This document shows positions 8,957-16,977 of a DNA stretch of 64,000 nt, piece by piece; the first letter of the stretch is position 1; every line of letters starts with the position of its first letter. The notes under the pieces are model-generated. The model did no database searches and had not been told where the DNA came from. It saw only the letters and a list, made by a program, of their open reading frames with translations. This DNA comes from Candidatus Fibrimonadaceae bacterium (GTDB taxonomy: Bacteria > Fibrobacterota > Fibrobacteria > Fibrobacterales > Fibrobacteraceae): the NCBI GenBank assembly GCA_031281155.1, contig JAITFT010000084.1:1-64000 (forward strand), read 5' to 3'. Made by a program: the position numbers and the translations under genes.

Positions 8957-10069
8957 ATGAAAACAAGCCGTTTTCTCCTTTCCGTGGCAGGTCTTCTGCT
9001 GACCGTTGCTCTAATATTCTCTTGTTCGAACGATGGTTCTAACAATAATCCTAGCAACAACCTTATAAGCTGTCAAACAACAGAAGGTAATTGCATAGCG
9101 AATCAATTTACAATTGAACAATGCGTTGCGTTTGGCACAGTGGTTGCATCTTGCCCTGGAGGTGGAACTGTAGCTTGCCAAGTAATGGGTACTTGCATAC
9201 CAGGTGTTTATACAGCTGAGCAATGCGGCGGCATTGGCGGCACAGTACTTGCATCTTGCCCCGGAGGCGGAACCGTAGCTTGCCAAGTAGCAGGCACTTG
9301 CTTGGCAGGCGTTTACACAGCTGATCAATGCGGTATAGCTGGCGGCACAGTAGTTGCATCTTGCCCCGGAGGCGGAACCGTAGCTTGCCAAGTAGCAAAC
9401 ACTTGCCTTCCAAGCACTTATACGGCTGATCAATGCGGCATAATTGGTGGCACAGTGCTTGAATCTTGCCCCGGAGGCGGAACTTCTTCCAGCAGCAGCG
9501 GCGGTACAGGAACTCCTTCCAGTAGCAGCGGTAGCACTGGAGGCAATGTAAACTGCCAAACTGACTTTGGTTGCCTTGAGGGCATCCCAGCAGCAACTTG
9601 CAATGCGGTTGGCGGCACAGTGGTTGAATCCTGTCCTGGCTTCGGTTTCATTGGCTTTTGTGATTTTGGCTATCCAATGACGGGTGGCAACGGCGGTTGT
9701 TACCCAATACTAGACGCATTAGAGTGTGACCAAGATTACGGTAAAATAGCGGAGAAATGCGGTAGCAGAACCGATCTAGCATATTGCAGCTGGGGACCTC
9801 CAGATGCCTTTGGCGGCGGCTGCTTCGATGTACCCAACACAACTGCTGGAAGGGCTGGTTGCACAAGTGATTTCGGCTCACTTGTCGATGAATGCCCGTC
9901 AAATACGCTAGGAGGCGTAACATTTTATTGCTACGACAGCGATGGCTTTGGAGATTGCGACAGACTTGGCGGTCAATTTGCAGGAAATGCAAGGTGGTGC
10001 GCTCAAGCTGGTGGTGCGATTGTTAAAATAGATTTCTGCAATGGTATTGGTGCGATTGTTAATAATTAA
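8957..10069 (+). CDS. Cys-rich repeat lipoprotein of unknown function
   Basis: 370 residues; ATG with GGAGG 5 nt upstream. A lipoprotein signal ends at FSCS (Cys23). Residues 37-176 are four tandem 35-residue repeats, each with about four cysteines in the pattern xxCQxxxxCxxxxYTxxQCxxxxGTVxxSCPGGGT; a Ser/Gly/Thr linker (177-196) separates a fifth copy and a more degenerate Cys-rich tail. Even cysteine spacing suggests disulfide-bonded modules displayed on the cell surface. The linker type matches secreted Fibrobacterota proteins. I do not recognise the repeat family. Confidence 0.85.
   Translation: MKTSRFLLSVAGLLLTVALIFSCSNDGSNNNPSNNLISCQTTEGNCIANQFTIEQCVAFGTVVASCPGGGTVACQVMGTCIPGVYTAEQCGGIGGTVLASCPGGGTVACQVAGTCLAGVYTADQCGIAGGTVVASCPGGGTVACQVANTCLPSTYTADQCGIIGGTVLESCPGGGTSSSSSGGTGTPSSSSGSTGGNVNCQTDFGCLEGIPAATCNAVGGTVVESCPGFGFIGFCDFGYPMTGGNGGCYPILDALECDQDYGKIAEKCGSRTDLAYCSWGPPDAFGGGCFDVPNTTAGRAGCTSDFGSLVDECPSNTLGGVTFYCYDSDGFGDCDRLGGQFAGNARWCAQAGGAIVKIDFCNGIGAIVNN
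9065..9649 (+). repeat. Tandem 105-bp coding repeats (four plus one)
   Basis: Units at about 9065-9169, 9170-9274, 9275-9379 and 9380-9484, and a fifth at 9545-9649 after the serine linker. Units 2-4 are nearly identical over stretches such as TGCCCCGGAGGCGGAAC, implying recent unequal duplication. Confidence 0.8.
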
Positions 10070-10099
10070 CTATATCAAAACCGCTAATCCTTTGTTGCT

Positions 10100-11695
10100 A
10101 TGAAACAACTACTCCCTATCGGCATTCAGGATTTTGTGGACATTCGCGAGCAAGGTTTTGTTTATGCAGACAAAACCGCGCGTATCCATGAACTTATAAC
10201 TGGCTCCGGCAAACCGTTTTTCCTTTCCCGCCCTCGGCGGTTCGGGAAATCGCTCTTGTGCTCAACGTTAGAAGCTATTTTCGAAGGCAGGCGCGAACTG
10301 TTCGGCGAGATTGCAGGGCGGCCAGCTTTGGCTATTAACTCGCTTGACTGGGCGTGGAAAAAGCACCCAGTGATAAGGATTGATTTGAATGTGGGAGACT
10401 ATATAAACGGGGGAGCGGAAGAGCTTCATGAGACATTGCGCTGTGAATTGCAAGAGCAGGCAGAAAGGCACGAGGTTGAGCTGATAGACACAAATATTGC
10501 CAATCAATTCAAATATCTTATAAGAAAGGTATCTGAAAAGGCTGGCGAAAGGGCAGCAGTGATTATCGATGAATACGATGCCCCGCTGCTCGATACTGTC
10601 AGCAACGCTGCTGCCCATGAAGAAGTCAGAAGCAAGCTCAAAGGCTTTTACAGCGCTTTAAAACCATCCGACAAATATTTGCGTTTTTTATTCTTAACCG
10701 GTGTGACCAAATTCTCCAAAGTAAGCGTGTTTTCAGACTTAAACCACTTGATTGACATGACCCTCGATCCACGCTACGCTGATATCTGCGGCATCACGCA
10801 GGAGGAATTAGAGCGAAACTTTGGCCCGGCGATAGATGAAGTTTTGGAGAAAACCAGCAGGAACAGGGAAGAATACATGGAAAACCTACGCCAATATTAC
10901 AACGGCTACAGATTTTCGGAAAAGCCGCTTAAAGTGTACAATCCTTTCGGTCTGCTCAATCATTTTGACAAAGGCGGTGATTTTTCCCCCTATTGGTATG
11001 AAACCGGCACTCCGAATTTTTTGATAAAATTGATTATGGACCAAAAAATAAACATTGTCAATCTGAGCGATATGCAGGTTAGGCACGAAGATTTCCGCAA
11101 ATACGATGTAGAAAACATGAGAGCAGAACCAGTGCTGTACCAAAGCGGGTATTTGACGATAACAGATTACGATGAAAACAGAAAACGCTATATCCTTGAT
11201 TTCCCTAACACAGAAGTGCGCTCCTCCCTTGCAACATCCATGCTCCAGCAGTACCTTCAAGTTCCGGCAGACAGGTCGCGCGCTCTTATTTTCAAGTTGC
11301 CAGATTCTCTTGAAGACGGCGATATTGAAGGTGCGATAGAGGCTATACGCCAGTATATGGCGGGTGTTCCCTACGACATCATTAAACAAACGGAAAACTA
11401 CTATGAAACCGCAATATTTTTGATGTTCAAAATGTTCGGTCTCAATTGCCGCTCGGAATTACGAATCGCTGATGGGCGGATAGACACGCTTGTCGAGACT
11501 AAAAATTTCGTTTACTGCTTTGAATTCAAAATAGACAAAACCGCCGATGAAGCATTGGCGCAGATAGATACGAAAGAGTATCTGCTGCCATGGACTGGGA
11601 GCGGGAAGAAGTTGTTTAAGGTGGGCGTTAATTTCGACAGCGAGAAACGGAATATTGGGGATTGGAAATATTTATCAAATTTTCAGATTCCGTAG
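10100..11695 (+). CDS. AAA-ATPase-like / PD-(D/E)XK nuclease family protein (copy 1)
   Basis: 531 residues. The N-terminal half is the AAA-ATPase-like domain of the PF09820 type: FVDIREQGFVYADKT, a P-loop FLSRPRRFGKSLL near residues 36-50, and Walker B VIIDEYDAPLL near 155. The C-terminus carries a PD-(D/E)XK nuclease-like domain (PF08011 type) with CFEFKIDKTADEALAQI, where E-x-K is the metal-site motif. The family is heavily amplified in gut Bacteroidota and Fibrobacterota and its function is unsettled. There is no Shine-Dalgarno and no convincing promoter upstream. It is a distant paralogue of the protein at 12754; no flanking repeats were found for this copy. Confidence 0.9.
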   Translation: MKQLLPIGIQDFVDIREQGFVYADKTARIHELITGSGKPFFLSRPRRFGKSLLCSTLEAIFEGRRELFGEIAGRPALAINSLDWAWKKHPVIRIDLNVGDYINGGAEELHETLRCELQEQAERHEVELIDTNIANQFKYLIRKVSEKAGERAAVIIDEYDAPLLDTVSNAAAHEEVRSKLKGFYSALKPSDKYLRFLFLTGVTKFSKVSVFSDLNHLIDMTLDPRYADICGITQEELERNFGPAIDEVLEKTSRNREEYMENLRQYYNGYRFSEKPLKVYNPFGLLNHFDKGGDFSPYWYETGTPNFLIKLIMDQKINIVNLSDMQVRHEDFRKYDVENMRAEPVLYQSGYLTITDYDENRKRYILDFPNTEVRSSLATSMLQQYLQVPADRSRALIFKLPDSLEDGDIEGAIEAIRQYMAGVPYDIIKQTENYYETAIFLMFKMFGLNCRSELRIADGRIDTLVETKNFVYCFEFKIDKTADEALAQIDTKEYLLPWTGSGKKLFKVGVNFDSEKRNIGDWKYLSNFQIP

Positions 11696-11724
11696 CGTGC
11701 GTATCTTTTTGTTCTTTGCATTAA

Positions 11725-11734
11725 TTTCTACTTT
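11725..11734 (+). promoter_or_regulatory. Promoter of trpS
   Basis: TTTCTACTTT with hexamer TACTTT at 11729-11734, exactly 6 nt before the trpS ATG; no Shine-Dalgarno, so leaderless. Confidence 0.55.
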
Positions 11735-11740
11735 TCCTTT

Positions 11741-12757
11741 ATGTCTAAACCAATATCCTTAACTGGCATTAAGCCAACGGGAACTCCGCACCTGGGGAAT
11801 TACCTGGGTGCGATAAAACCCGCTCTGGAACTCAGAGAAAAATACAGCACTGTTTATTTTATAGCAGATTACCACGCCCTAACAACTGTGCACAACAGAG
11901 AAGAAATGCGCGGCAATATCTACAAAGTTGCAGCTACATGGCTTGCCCTAGGGCTTAACCCCGAAGAAGGACTATTCTACAAACAAAGCGATATACCAGA
12001 AATTTTTGAGCTTTCGTGGCTGCTCTCATGCTTCACTCCAAAGGGATTTATGAACCGCGCCCACGCCTACAAAGACAAGGTCGCAAAAAATCAGGCAGCG
12101 GGCTTAGATGCCGATGACGGCGTTAATATGGGGCTTTATTGCTACCCATGCCTTATGGATGCAGATATTCTAATGTTTAAATCAAATATAGTTCCTGTTG
12201 GCAAAGACCAAAAACAACACGTGGAATTTAGCCGCGACATAGCAGAGCGTTTTAATAAACATTACGGCAAAAATATTTTTGTTTTGCCAGAGCCGGTTAT
12301 TCAAGCAGAAACAGATATTATCCCCGGGCTGGACGGCCGCAAAATGAGCAAGTCTTACGACAACACAATAGATATTTTTTTAGGGCCAAAAGAATTAAAG
12401 GCAAAAACCGGAAAAATCGTAACCAACAGCCAGTCAATAGAAGAACCTAAAGAACCCGAACAATGCAATGTATTCGCTTTGTATAAACTTTTCGCAAACA
12501 AAGAGCAAGCAGCTGCCTTGGCAGAACGTTACCGCGCAGGCGGAATGGGCTGGGGGCACGCAAAAGAAACTTTGCGCGAACTCTTGGAAGAGCACCTTGC
12601 AAAGCCAAGGGAAAAATACAACGCTCTCCTAGCAGACACAACGCAAATAGATAAAATCCTCGCTTACGGCGCAGAAAAAGCAAGAGCATTCGCAAAGCCC
12701 TTTATGCAAGAAATCAGAGATACTATAGGGATTACAACTAGTGAGGTTGTGCTATGA
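11741..12757 (+). CDS. trpS: Tryptophanyl-tRNA synthetase
   Basis: 338 residues, the usual length for bacterial TrpS. The class I HIGH-type motif is TGTPHLGNYLGA near residues 11-22 and the KMSKS loop is GRKMSKSYDN near 200; GKDQKQHVE is also conserved. It charges tRNA-Trp. ATG is 6 nt after TACTTT. The last seven codons (TTSEVVL) lie in a 21-bp sequence repeated downstream of the next gene; with the downstream copy the protein would end TTSEAVLT, which suggests its 3' end was displaced by an insertion. The stop codon overlaps the start of the AAA-ATPase gene (ATGA). Confidence 0.96.
   Translation: MSKPISLTGIKPTGTPHLGNYLGAIKPALELREKYSTVYFIADYHALTTVHNREEMRGNIYKVAATWLALGLNPEEGLFYKQSDIPEIFELSWLLSCFTPKGFMNRAHAYKDKVAKNQAAGLDADDGVNMGLYCYPCLMDADILMFKSNIVPVGKDQKQHVEFSRDIAERFNKHYGKNIFVLPEPVIQAETDIIPGLDGRKMSKSYDNTIDIFLGPKELKAKTGKIVTNSQSIEEPKEPEQCNVFALYKLFANKEQAAALAERYRAGGMGWGHAKETLRELLEEHLAKPREKYNALLADTTQIDKILAYGAEKARAFAKPFMQEIRDTIGITTSEVVL
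12734..12754 (+). repeat. Left 21-bp direct repeat (trpS 3' end)
   Basis: Differs from the right copy only at one T/C position (GAGGTTGTG versus GAGGCTGTG). It encodes the last residues of TrpS, and its final A is the first base of the next ATG. Confidence 0.85.
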
Positions 12758-14367
12758 TGCCCAAAAAGAAACCTCGCATAGATTTAAGCAGCAGCGAGTT
12801 TGCTCATTACATAGAGAAAAAATTGCTCTATGTGGACAAAAGCATGTTCATAGAGCATTTTATGGATAACCCAAGCAAGGTTCTCCTAATCACCCGCCCC
12901 CGCAGAATGGGCAAAAGCCTCAACATGAACATGCTTGCGGAATTTCTAGACTGCCAAAAAAACTCCGGGCACTTGTTCAAAGGATTGAAGATTGAAAAAA
13001 GGAAAATGTTCAAGGAGCATTTGAATAAATATCCTGTTGTGTATTTGACTTTCAAGAATTTGCACATAGACGACTATAAGCTGTCTATCAAGCAAATGTT
13101 TATAGATGCCGCAGATAAATACATACCAAAAGAAAAGCGGACCGCTTTCGTGAAAGATTTTATCACAAACAAGAAAAATGTCCAAGTAATGGGCATTCGA
13201 TATATTTTACAAAACATAAGCGAAGTGTATGGTAAAAATCCTGTTGTGCTGATAGATGAATACGATAAAATTTTAATGGACAATATTAAAAGCAAGGAAT
13301 ATGAAAATCTGCGAAACTATATATCTGGCGTTTTCAACTCCGGCTTCAAAGACAATCCCTATTTGCACAAGGCTTTGCTAACCGGCGTTTTAAGAATCAG
13401 CCAGGAGAGCATATTCAGCAATTTGAACAATGTAGAAGTCTTCGATGTATTTGCCAAGAGCGAGTTCGACGAAGATTTCGGATTAACCGAGAAAGAGGTT
13501 AAAGCACTTGTAGAACCGAAAGATTTTAAGATTGTCAAGAGATGGTACGATGGAATCCGCGTAGGAAATTCTTACGTATTTTACATATATTCCGTAATGT
13601 ACTTTTTATCCAAAGGCGAGATTTCCAACTACTGGGGCCAGAGCGGCACCATAAACTTGCTTGGCGATTTGCTCACTCAGAGCAAGGCTCTGTGCCTAGG
13701 CGAGGCTGTAAAGAAGTTCGGCAACACATTCACCACGGAGCTTGATCCAAGAGTCTCGCTGAAAGAGCTTTTTTCCGACAAAGAGGATAAATACTACTAC
13801 GCCCTTGCGGTGCAGGCCGGCTACCTTGCTTGGAGCGAAGCTGCAGGCAGCAAGCCCGGAAAGAGGCTTTACAAACTATGCGTTCCCAACGAGGAGCTTA
13901 TGATGGTTTGGGAGGAGTATATTCTAAGCTCTATAGTAAAGAAAGCAGAGCAGAGCAGGCTTGCGGAGGCTTTCGAGGAAATAGAAGACACAGAATATTT
14001 TGGCAAGGAATTAACGGAGCTTCTTTCTTATAAGCTTTCTTATTTTGATTTGCACGATAATTTGGAAAAAACCTATCATGGTTTTGTTTTGGGTTTAATG
14101 GTAGCTCTTGGCTTTGATGTTCGTTCCAATAACTCGGCTGGCGCAGGCCGTTATGATTTATTTATAGAAACGAAAAAGTGGACCGCCGTTGTGGAGTTCA
14201 AAGTTTCCAAAACTGCAAGGGGCATAAAGGAAGCAATTAAAGATGCTTTAGCTCAAATTGAGCGAAAGAAATACCTTGCCAGCGCAAGCAAAAAGAAGCC
14301 CGCTTATGCCATTGGCGTGGGCGTGCACAAGAATGACGCTGAAGTTTTATGCGAGAGGGCGTGGTAG
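12754..14367 (+). CDS. AAA-ATPase-like / PD-(D/E)XK nuclease family protein (copy 2)
   Basis: 537 residues. Same architecture as the protein at 10100: FAHYIEKKLLYVDKS, P-loop LLITRPRRMGKSLNM near residues 43-57, Walker B VVLIDEYDKILMD near 166, and a C-terminal nuclease-like domain with RYDLFIETKKWTAVVEFKVSKTA, where D and E-x-K are the expected metal ligands. Sequence similarity to copy 1 is limited to these motifs, so they are not a recent duplication. The start overlaps the trpS stop (ATGA; a second ATG follows at once), so translation is probably coupled. The gene is bracketed by 21-bp direct repeats, suggesting it arrived as a unit. Confidence 0.9.
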   Translation: MMPKKKPRIDLSSSEFAHYIEKKLLYVDKSMFIEHFMDNPSKVLLITRPRRMGKSLNMNMLAEFLDCQKNSGHLFKGLKIEKRKMFKEHLNKYPVVYLTFKNLHIDDYKLSIKQMFIDAADKYIPKEKRTAFVKDFITNKKNVQVMGIRYILQNISEVYGKNPVVLIDEYDKILMDNIKSKEYENLRNYISGVFNSGFKDNPYLHKALLTGVLRISQESIFSNLNNVEVFDVFAKSEFDEDFGLTEKEVKALVEPKDFKIVKRWYDGIRVGNSYVFYIYSVMYFLSKGEISNYWGQSGTINLLGDLLTQSKALCLGEAVKKFGNTFTTELDPRVSLKELFSDKEDKYYYALAVQAGYLAWSEAAGSKPGKRLYKLCVPNEELMMVWEEYILSSIVKKAEQSRLAEAFEEIEDTEYFGKELTELLSYKLSYFDLHDNLEKTYHGFVLGLMVALGFDVRSNNSAGAGRYDLFIETKKWTAVVEFKVSKTARGIKEAIKDALAQIERKKYLASASKKKPAYAIGVGVHKNDAEVLCERAW

Positions 14368-14377
14368 TAAAATCTTA

Positions 14378-14398
14378 ACAACTAGTGAGGCTGTGCTA
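14378..14398 (+). repeat. Right 21-bp direct repeat (holB 3' end)
   Basis: Contains the holB stop codon (complement of 14382-14384) and its last codons on the minus strand; on the plus strand it continues in the trpS frame to TAA. Confidence 0.85.
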
Positions 14399-15311
14399 AC
14401 CTAAGCGCCATGTTTTGAATAGCGTGCTCTGCCGTAAACTTTTTCGCAAGCATTGCCTGCAAAAGAAAATGCACATTGTGCATATGGTGCCCCTGCTTTA
14501 TTTTTAGCAAGTAAATAGCCAAGCCCTCTAAAAAAAACGCCACTGTGTTTATAGACTTATCTAAGCTTTGAGCGCATAAAATTGCCGAAGAAACATCGCC
14601 CTTTAAAGCGTAGTTTGCGTATTCAGAGATTTTTTCTTTAAGCGAGGAATAATCGGAATCTATGGCAAACATTGCTTTGCCCGCTGAACCGGCAGCAAAA
14701 TCCAAAATATCATCTGATGCAGAAGAATATCCATAAGTTGCCAGAACTTTCGCAAGCTCTTCGTTGCTTAAAAAAGGAACAGAAAAACATGTTGAGCGAG
14801 AGCGCACGGTTGGCAAAAGAGAATACCTTGAATTTGCCGTTAATATAAAATAGGTATTTGGCGGAACTTCCTCAAATGTTTTTAAAAGTTTATTCGCCGC
14901 TTCTTCATTCATTAAATCTGTATTCGTTATAATCACAGCACGGTTCCCGCCGGCTTTTAGCGTGAAATTCTGGAGCAGATGCAACACCATTCCAACAGAT
15001 ATAATTGCAGATTCCGTGATATACCCAATGTGAAACGGGTTTTGTATAAATTTTTGCGATAACTCGGTTACTTTAGAATCTATTTTCGCAGGAGTGTCTC
15101 TGTCTTCGGCTTTGCCATCTATGGGGGTGAGCCAAATAACAAGCTCGGAGCTATGCTCGCAGAGCATCTTTGCCAACTCCGTAGCGAGAAGTTTTTTGCC
15201 AATGCCAGCTGGCCCATCTAAAAGCAACATTTGCGGAAAACGCCCTTGCTCAAAAGCGTTCTTCAGGGCACCCCAAACCGGCATCATCTGCGCAGGCATA
15301 TTAAATCCCAT
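14382..15311 (-). CDS. holB: DNA polymerase III delta-prime subunit-like clamp-loader ATPase
   Basis: 309 residues. Walker A is GPAGIGKK near residues 34-41; conserved clamp-loader segments are NEEAANKLLKTFEEVPPNTYFIL (sensor region) and LLPTVRSRSTCFSVPF (a variant of the SRC motif, with S in place of C). Delta-prime loads the sliding clamp as part of the gamma complex. The zinc-binding cysteines of many bacterial DnaX/HolB proteins are not obvious here. It overlaps the end of tatD by 11 nt, a familiar holB-tatD pairing, and its 3' end lies in the 21-bp repeat. Confidence 0.88.
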   Translation of the reverse strand: MGFNMPAQMMPVWGALKNAFEQGRFPQMLLLDGPAGIGKKLLATELAKMLCEHSSELVIWLTPIDGKAEDRDTPAKIDSKVTELSQKFIQNPFHIGYITESAIISVGMVLHLLQNFTLKAGGNRAVIITNTDLMNEEAANKLLKTFEEVPPNTYFILTANSRYSLLPTVRSRSTCFSVPFLSNEELAKVLATYGYSSASDDILDFAAGSAGKAMFAIDSDYSSLKEKISEYANYALKGDVSSAILCAQSLDKSINTVAFFLEGLAIYLLKIKQGHHMHNVHFLLQAMLAKKFTAEHAIQNMALRLAQPH

Positions 15312-16089
15312 ACATCCTCCCTGTATTTTCCCTGCATATTTTTAGCAATTCATCTAAAGAAACTTTTTTAATATCAGCTAAAACCTGCGCTGTGTTGGGA
15401 ATCATTGCCGGTGTGCAAATTTTGCCTCTAAAAGGCACGGGAGCAAGGTAGGGAGCATCGGTTTCCAAAAGCATTCTATTTAGAGGAATAAGGCTCGCCG
15501 CTTCTTTTATTGTAACGGTTTTTTCAAAAGTTAAAGCACCGGTAATTCCAAAAAAATAATTCCCCTTCAGCGACAAAACTTTTTCTGCGAAATCCAGCGT
15601 ACCTGTGTAGCAATGGAGATGCACATTTAAATTTTCTTTGTCTATTTTTTGCAAAATATTAAAAGCGTCATTTTCTGCCTCACGCAAATGAAACACAAAA
15701 TTTTTCCCTAATTCTAAACCAATTTCCACTTGCCTTAAAAAAACGGATTTTTGCAAATCGGCGTTATCGCTGTAATAATGATAATCAAGCCCTATTTCTC
15801 CCAAAGCAACAACATTGGGCAGTTTCAAGCACTCAAGCAAAGCTGCCTCGGCTTCTTTGCAATAGGTTTTTGCATTCAAGGGATGCACCCCAAAAGCACC
15901 AAAAATTTGAACTCCATTTATACTTTTTCTCTTTAAAAAATCTTTCCCGAAAGAAAAATCTTTAGGATCGCAGGCAATATGAACAATAGCCTCCGGAAGA
16001 GGATTCATCTGCTCAAACAAAGCCTCTATTGTGCCATCTGTTTTTTCTAGAATTGTATCTATATGGCAATGCGTATCTATGAAATTCAT
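15301..16089 (-). CDS. tatD: TatD-family metal-dependent hydrolase
   Basis: 262 residues, standard length. Metal ligands and signatures are visible in order: FIDTHCHID at the N-terminus, GEIGLDYHYY near residue 97, FHLREAENDAF, HLHCYTG and LETDAPYLAP near 210. TatD-family enzymes are 3'-5' DNA exonucleases or related hydrolases. The ATG lies 7 nt after TATATT with no Shine-Dalgarno (CCACCAA between), so leaderless. It heads a tatD-holB operon. Confidence 0.94.
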   Translation of the reverse strand: MNFIDTHCHIDTILEKTDGTIEALFEQMNPLPEAIVHIACDPKDFSFGKDFLKRKSINGVQIFGAFGVHPLNAKTYCKEAEAALLECLKLPNVVALGEIGLDYHYYSDNADLQKSVFLRQVEIGLELGKNFVFHLREAENDAFNILQKIDKENLNVHLHCYTGTLDFAEKVLSLKGNYFFGITGALTFEKTVTIKEAASLIPLNRMLLETDAPYLAPVPFRGKICTPAMIPNTAQVLADIKKVSLDELLKICRENTGRMYGI

Positions 16090-16096
16090 TTGGTGG

Positions 16097-16132
16097 AATA
16101 TAGTAATTTACCGTAATAAAAAATTCTATTTT
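16097..16132. promoter_or_regulatory. Divergent promoter region tatD / patatin-like gene
   Basis: The leftward TATATT (complement of 16097-16102) is 7 nt from the tatD ATG; the rightward TATTTT (16127-16132, in TTCTATTTTA) is 8 nt from the ATG at 16141. Here the two hexamers are 24 bp apart rather than fused in a palindrome. Confidence 0.55.
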
Positions 16133-16140
16133 ACGTAAAT

Positions 16141-16977
16141 ATGAAGTTACATTACGGCTTGGTTCTAGAGGGCGGTGGTCTGAGAGGCTTGTACACCTCT
16201 GGCGTTATAGATTTATTTTTGGAAAAAGAAATAGAATTTCCTTTTGTAATTGGAGTCTCTGCGGGAGCAGGTTATGGCTGTTCTTTTGTTTCCAAACAAT
16301 ATGGCAGAAATTTAAGGGTTATGAGAGAGTTTAGAAAAGACCCTCGCTACCTGTCTTTAAAGAGTTATATAAAAACAGGAAATTATTTTGGCTTGGATTT
16401 CATATACGATGAAATTCCAAAACACATTCCGTTTGATACGAAAGCTTTTTTAGAATCGCAAACTCGCTTTATAACGGTCTGTTCCAATGTAGAAACCGGC
16501 GAGGCTGAATATTTCGATAAAGAAGAAGATATTTTGCAAGCCTTAAAAGCTTCTTCTGCCGTTCCTTTTATGAGTAGAATTATAGAATACAAAGGCAAAA
16601 AACTTTTAGATGGAGGAATAACAGATGCCATTCCTCTTAAAAAATCCATAGAACTTGGTTTTTCGAAAAATGTAGTTATTCTCACGCACCCAGAAGGTTT
16701 TCGCAGAAAAAACAGGTTTCACCCATCTTGGTTTTTTTATCGCAAATATCCAAAATTTATTAAGGCTATAAACTCTTATGTTGCCAGATACAATGAAAGC
16801 TTGGAATTCGTTGAAGAAGAAGCAAAAAAAGGAAACGTGCTTCTCATTCGTCCAAGCGAAAATTTAAAAGTTAAAAGAACAGAAAGCGACATTTCAAAAT
16901 TGGAACGTCTGTATGAGCTTGGGAAAAAAGATGCCGCCGCATTTTCTATATTTCAAAACGATGTTCCGCATTGCTAA
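16141..16977 (+). CDS. Patatin-like phospholipase (RssA/YjjU-type)
   Basis: 278 residues, cytoplasmic by absence of a signal peptide. The oxyanion-hole motif LEGGGLRGLYTSG lies at 9-21, the nucleophile elbow GVSAGA at about 38-43 and the catalytic DGG (LLDGGITDAIPL) near 159. The Ser-Asp dyad indicates a lipid acyl hydrolase. C-terminal residues are basic and may contact membrane. ATG is 8 nt after a TATTTT hexamer. Its last 17 nt overlap the start of the PorU-like gene, whose promoter lies inside this gene. Confidence 0.92.
   Translation: MKLHYGLVLEGGGLRGLYTSGVIDLFLEKEIEFPFVIGVSAGAGYGCSFVSKQYGRNLRVMREFRKDPRYLSLKSYIKTGNYFGLDFIYDEIPKHIPFDTKAFLESQTRFITVCSNVETGEAEYFDKEEDILQALKASSAVPFMSRIIEYKGKKLLDGGITDAIPLKKSIELGFSKNVVILTHPEGFRRKNRFHPSWFFYRKYPKFIKAINSYVARYNESLEFVEEEAKKGNVLLIRPSENLKVKRTESDISKLERLYELGKKDAAAFSIFQNDVPHC
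16943..16952 (+). promoter_or_regulatory. Internal promoter for the PorU-like gene
   Basis: TTTCTATATT, with TATATT at 16947-16952, within the last codons of the patatin-like gene and 8 nt before the ATG at 16961. It would give a leaderless mRNA independent of the upstream gene. Confidence 0.55.

Larger units (their letters stand above)
12734..14398 (+). mobile_element. Putative single-gene cassette bounded by 21-bp direct repeats
   Basis: The repeats at 12734-12754 and 14378-14398 match at 20 of 21 positions and contain ACTAGTGAGG. Between them is one ORF plus only about 10 non-coding bases. The left copy forms the 3' end of trpS; the right copy forms the 3' end of holB on the other strand and would also give trpS a terminal codon set and stop (ACC TAA). 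I infer insertion at overlapping 3' ends with duplication of the target or recombination core. No integrase or transposase is present, so mobility would come from the ATPase/nuclease itself or in trans. Confidence 0.55.

Noticed and set aside
10014-10063. Repeated GGTGCGATTGTTA as a left end repeat of the 10100 gene
   Set aside because: Both copies are within the lipoprotein coding end and there is no matching copy downstream of 11695.
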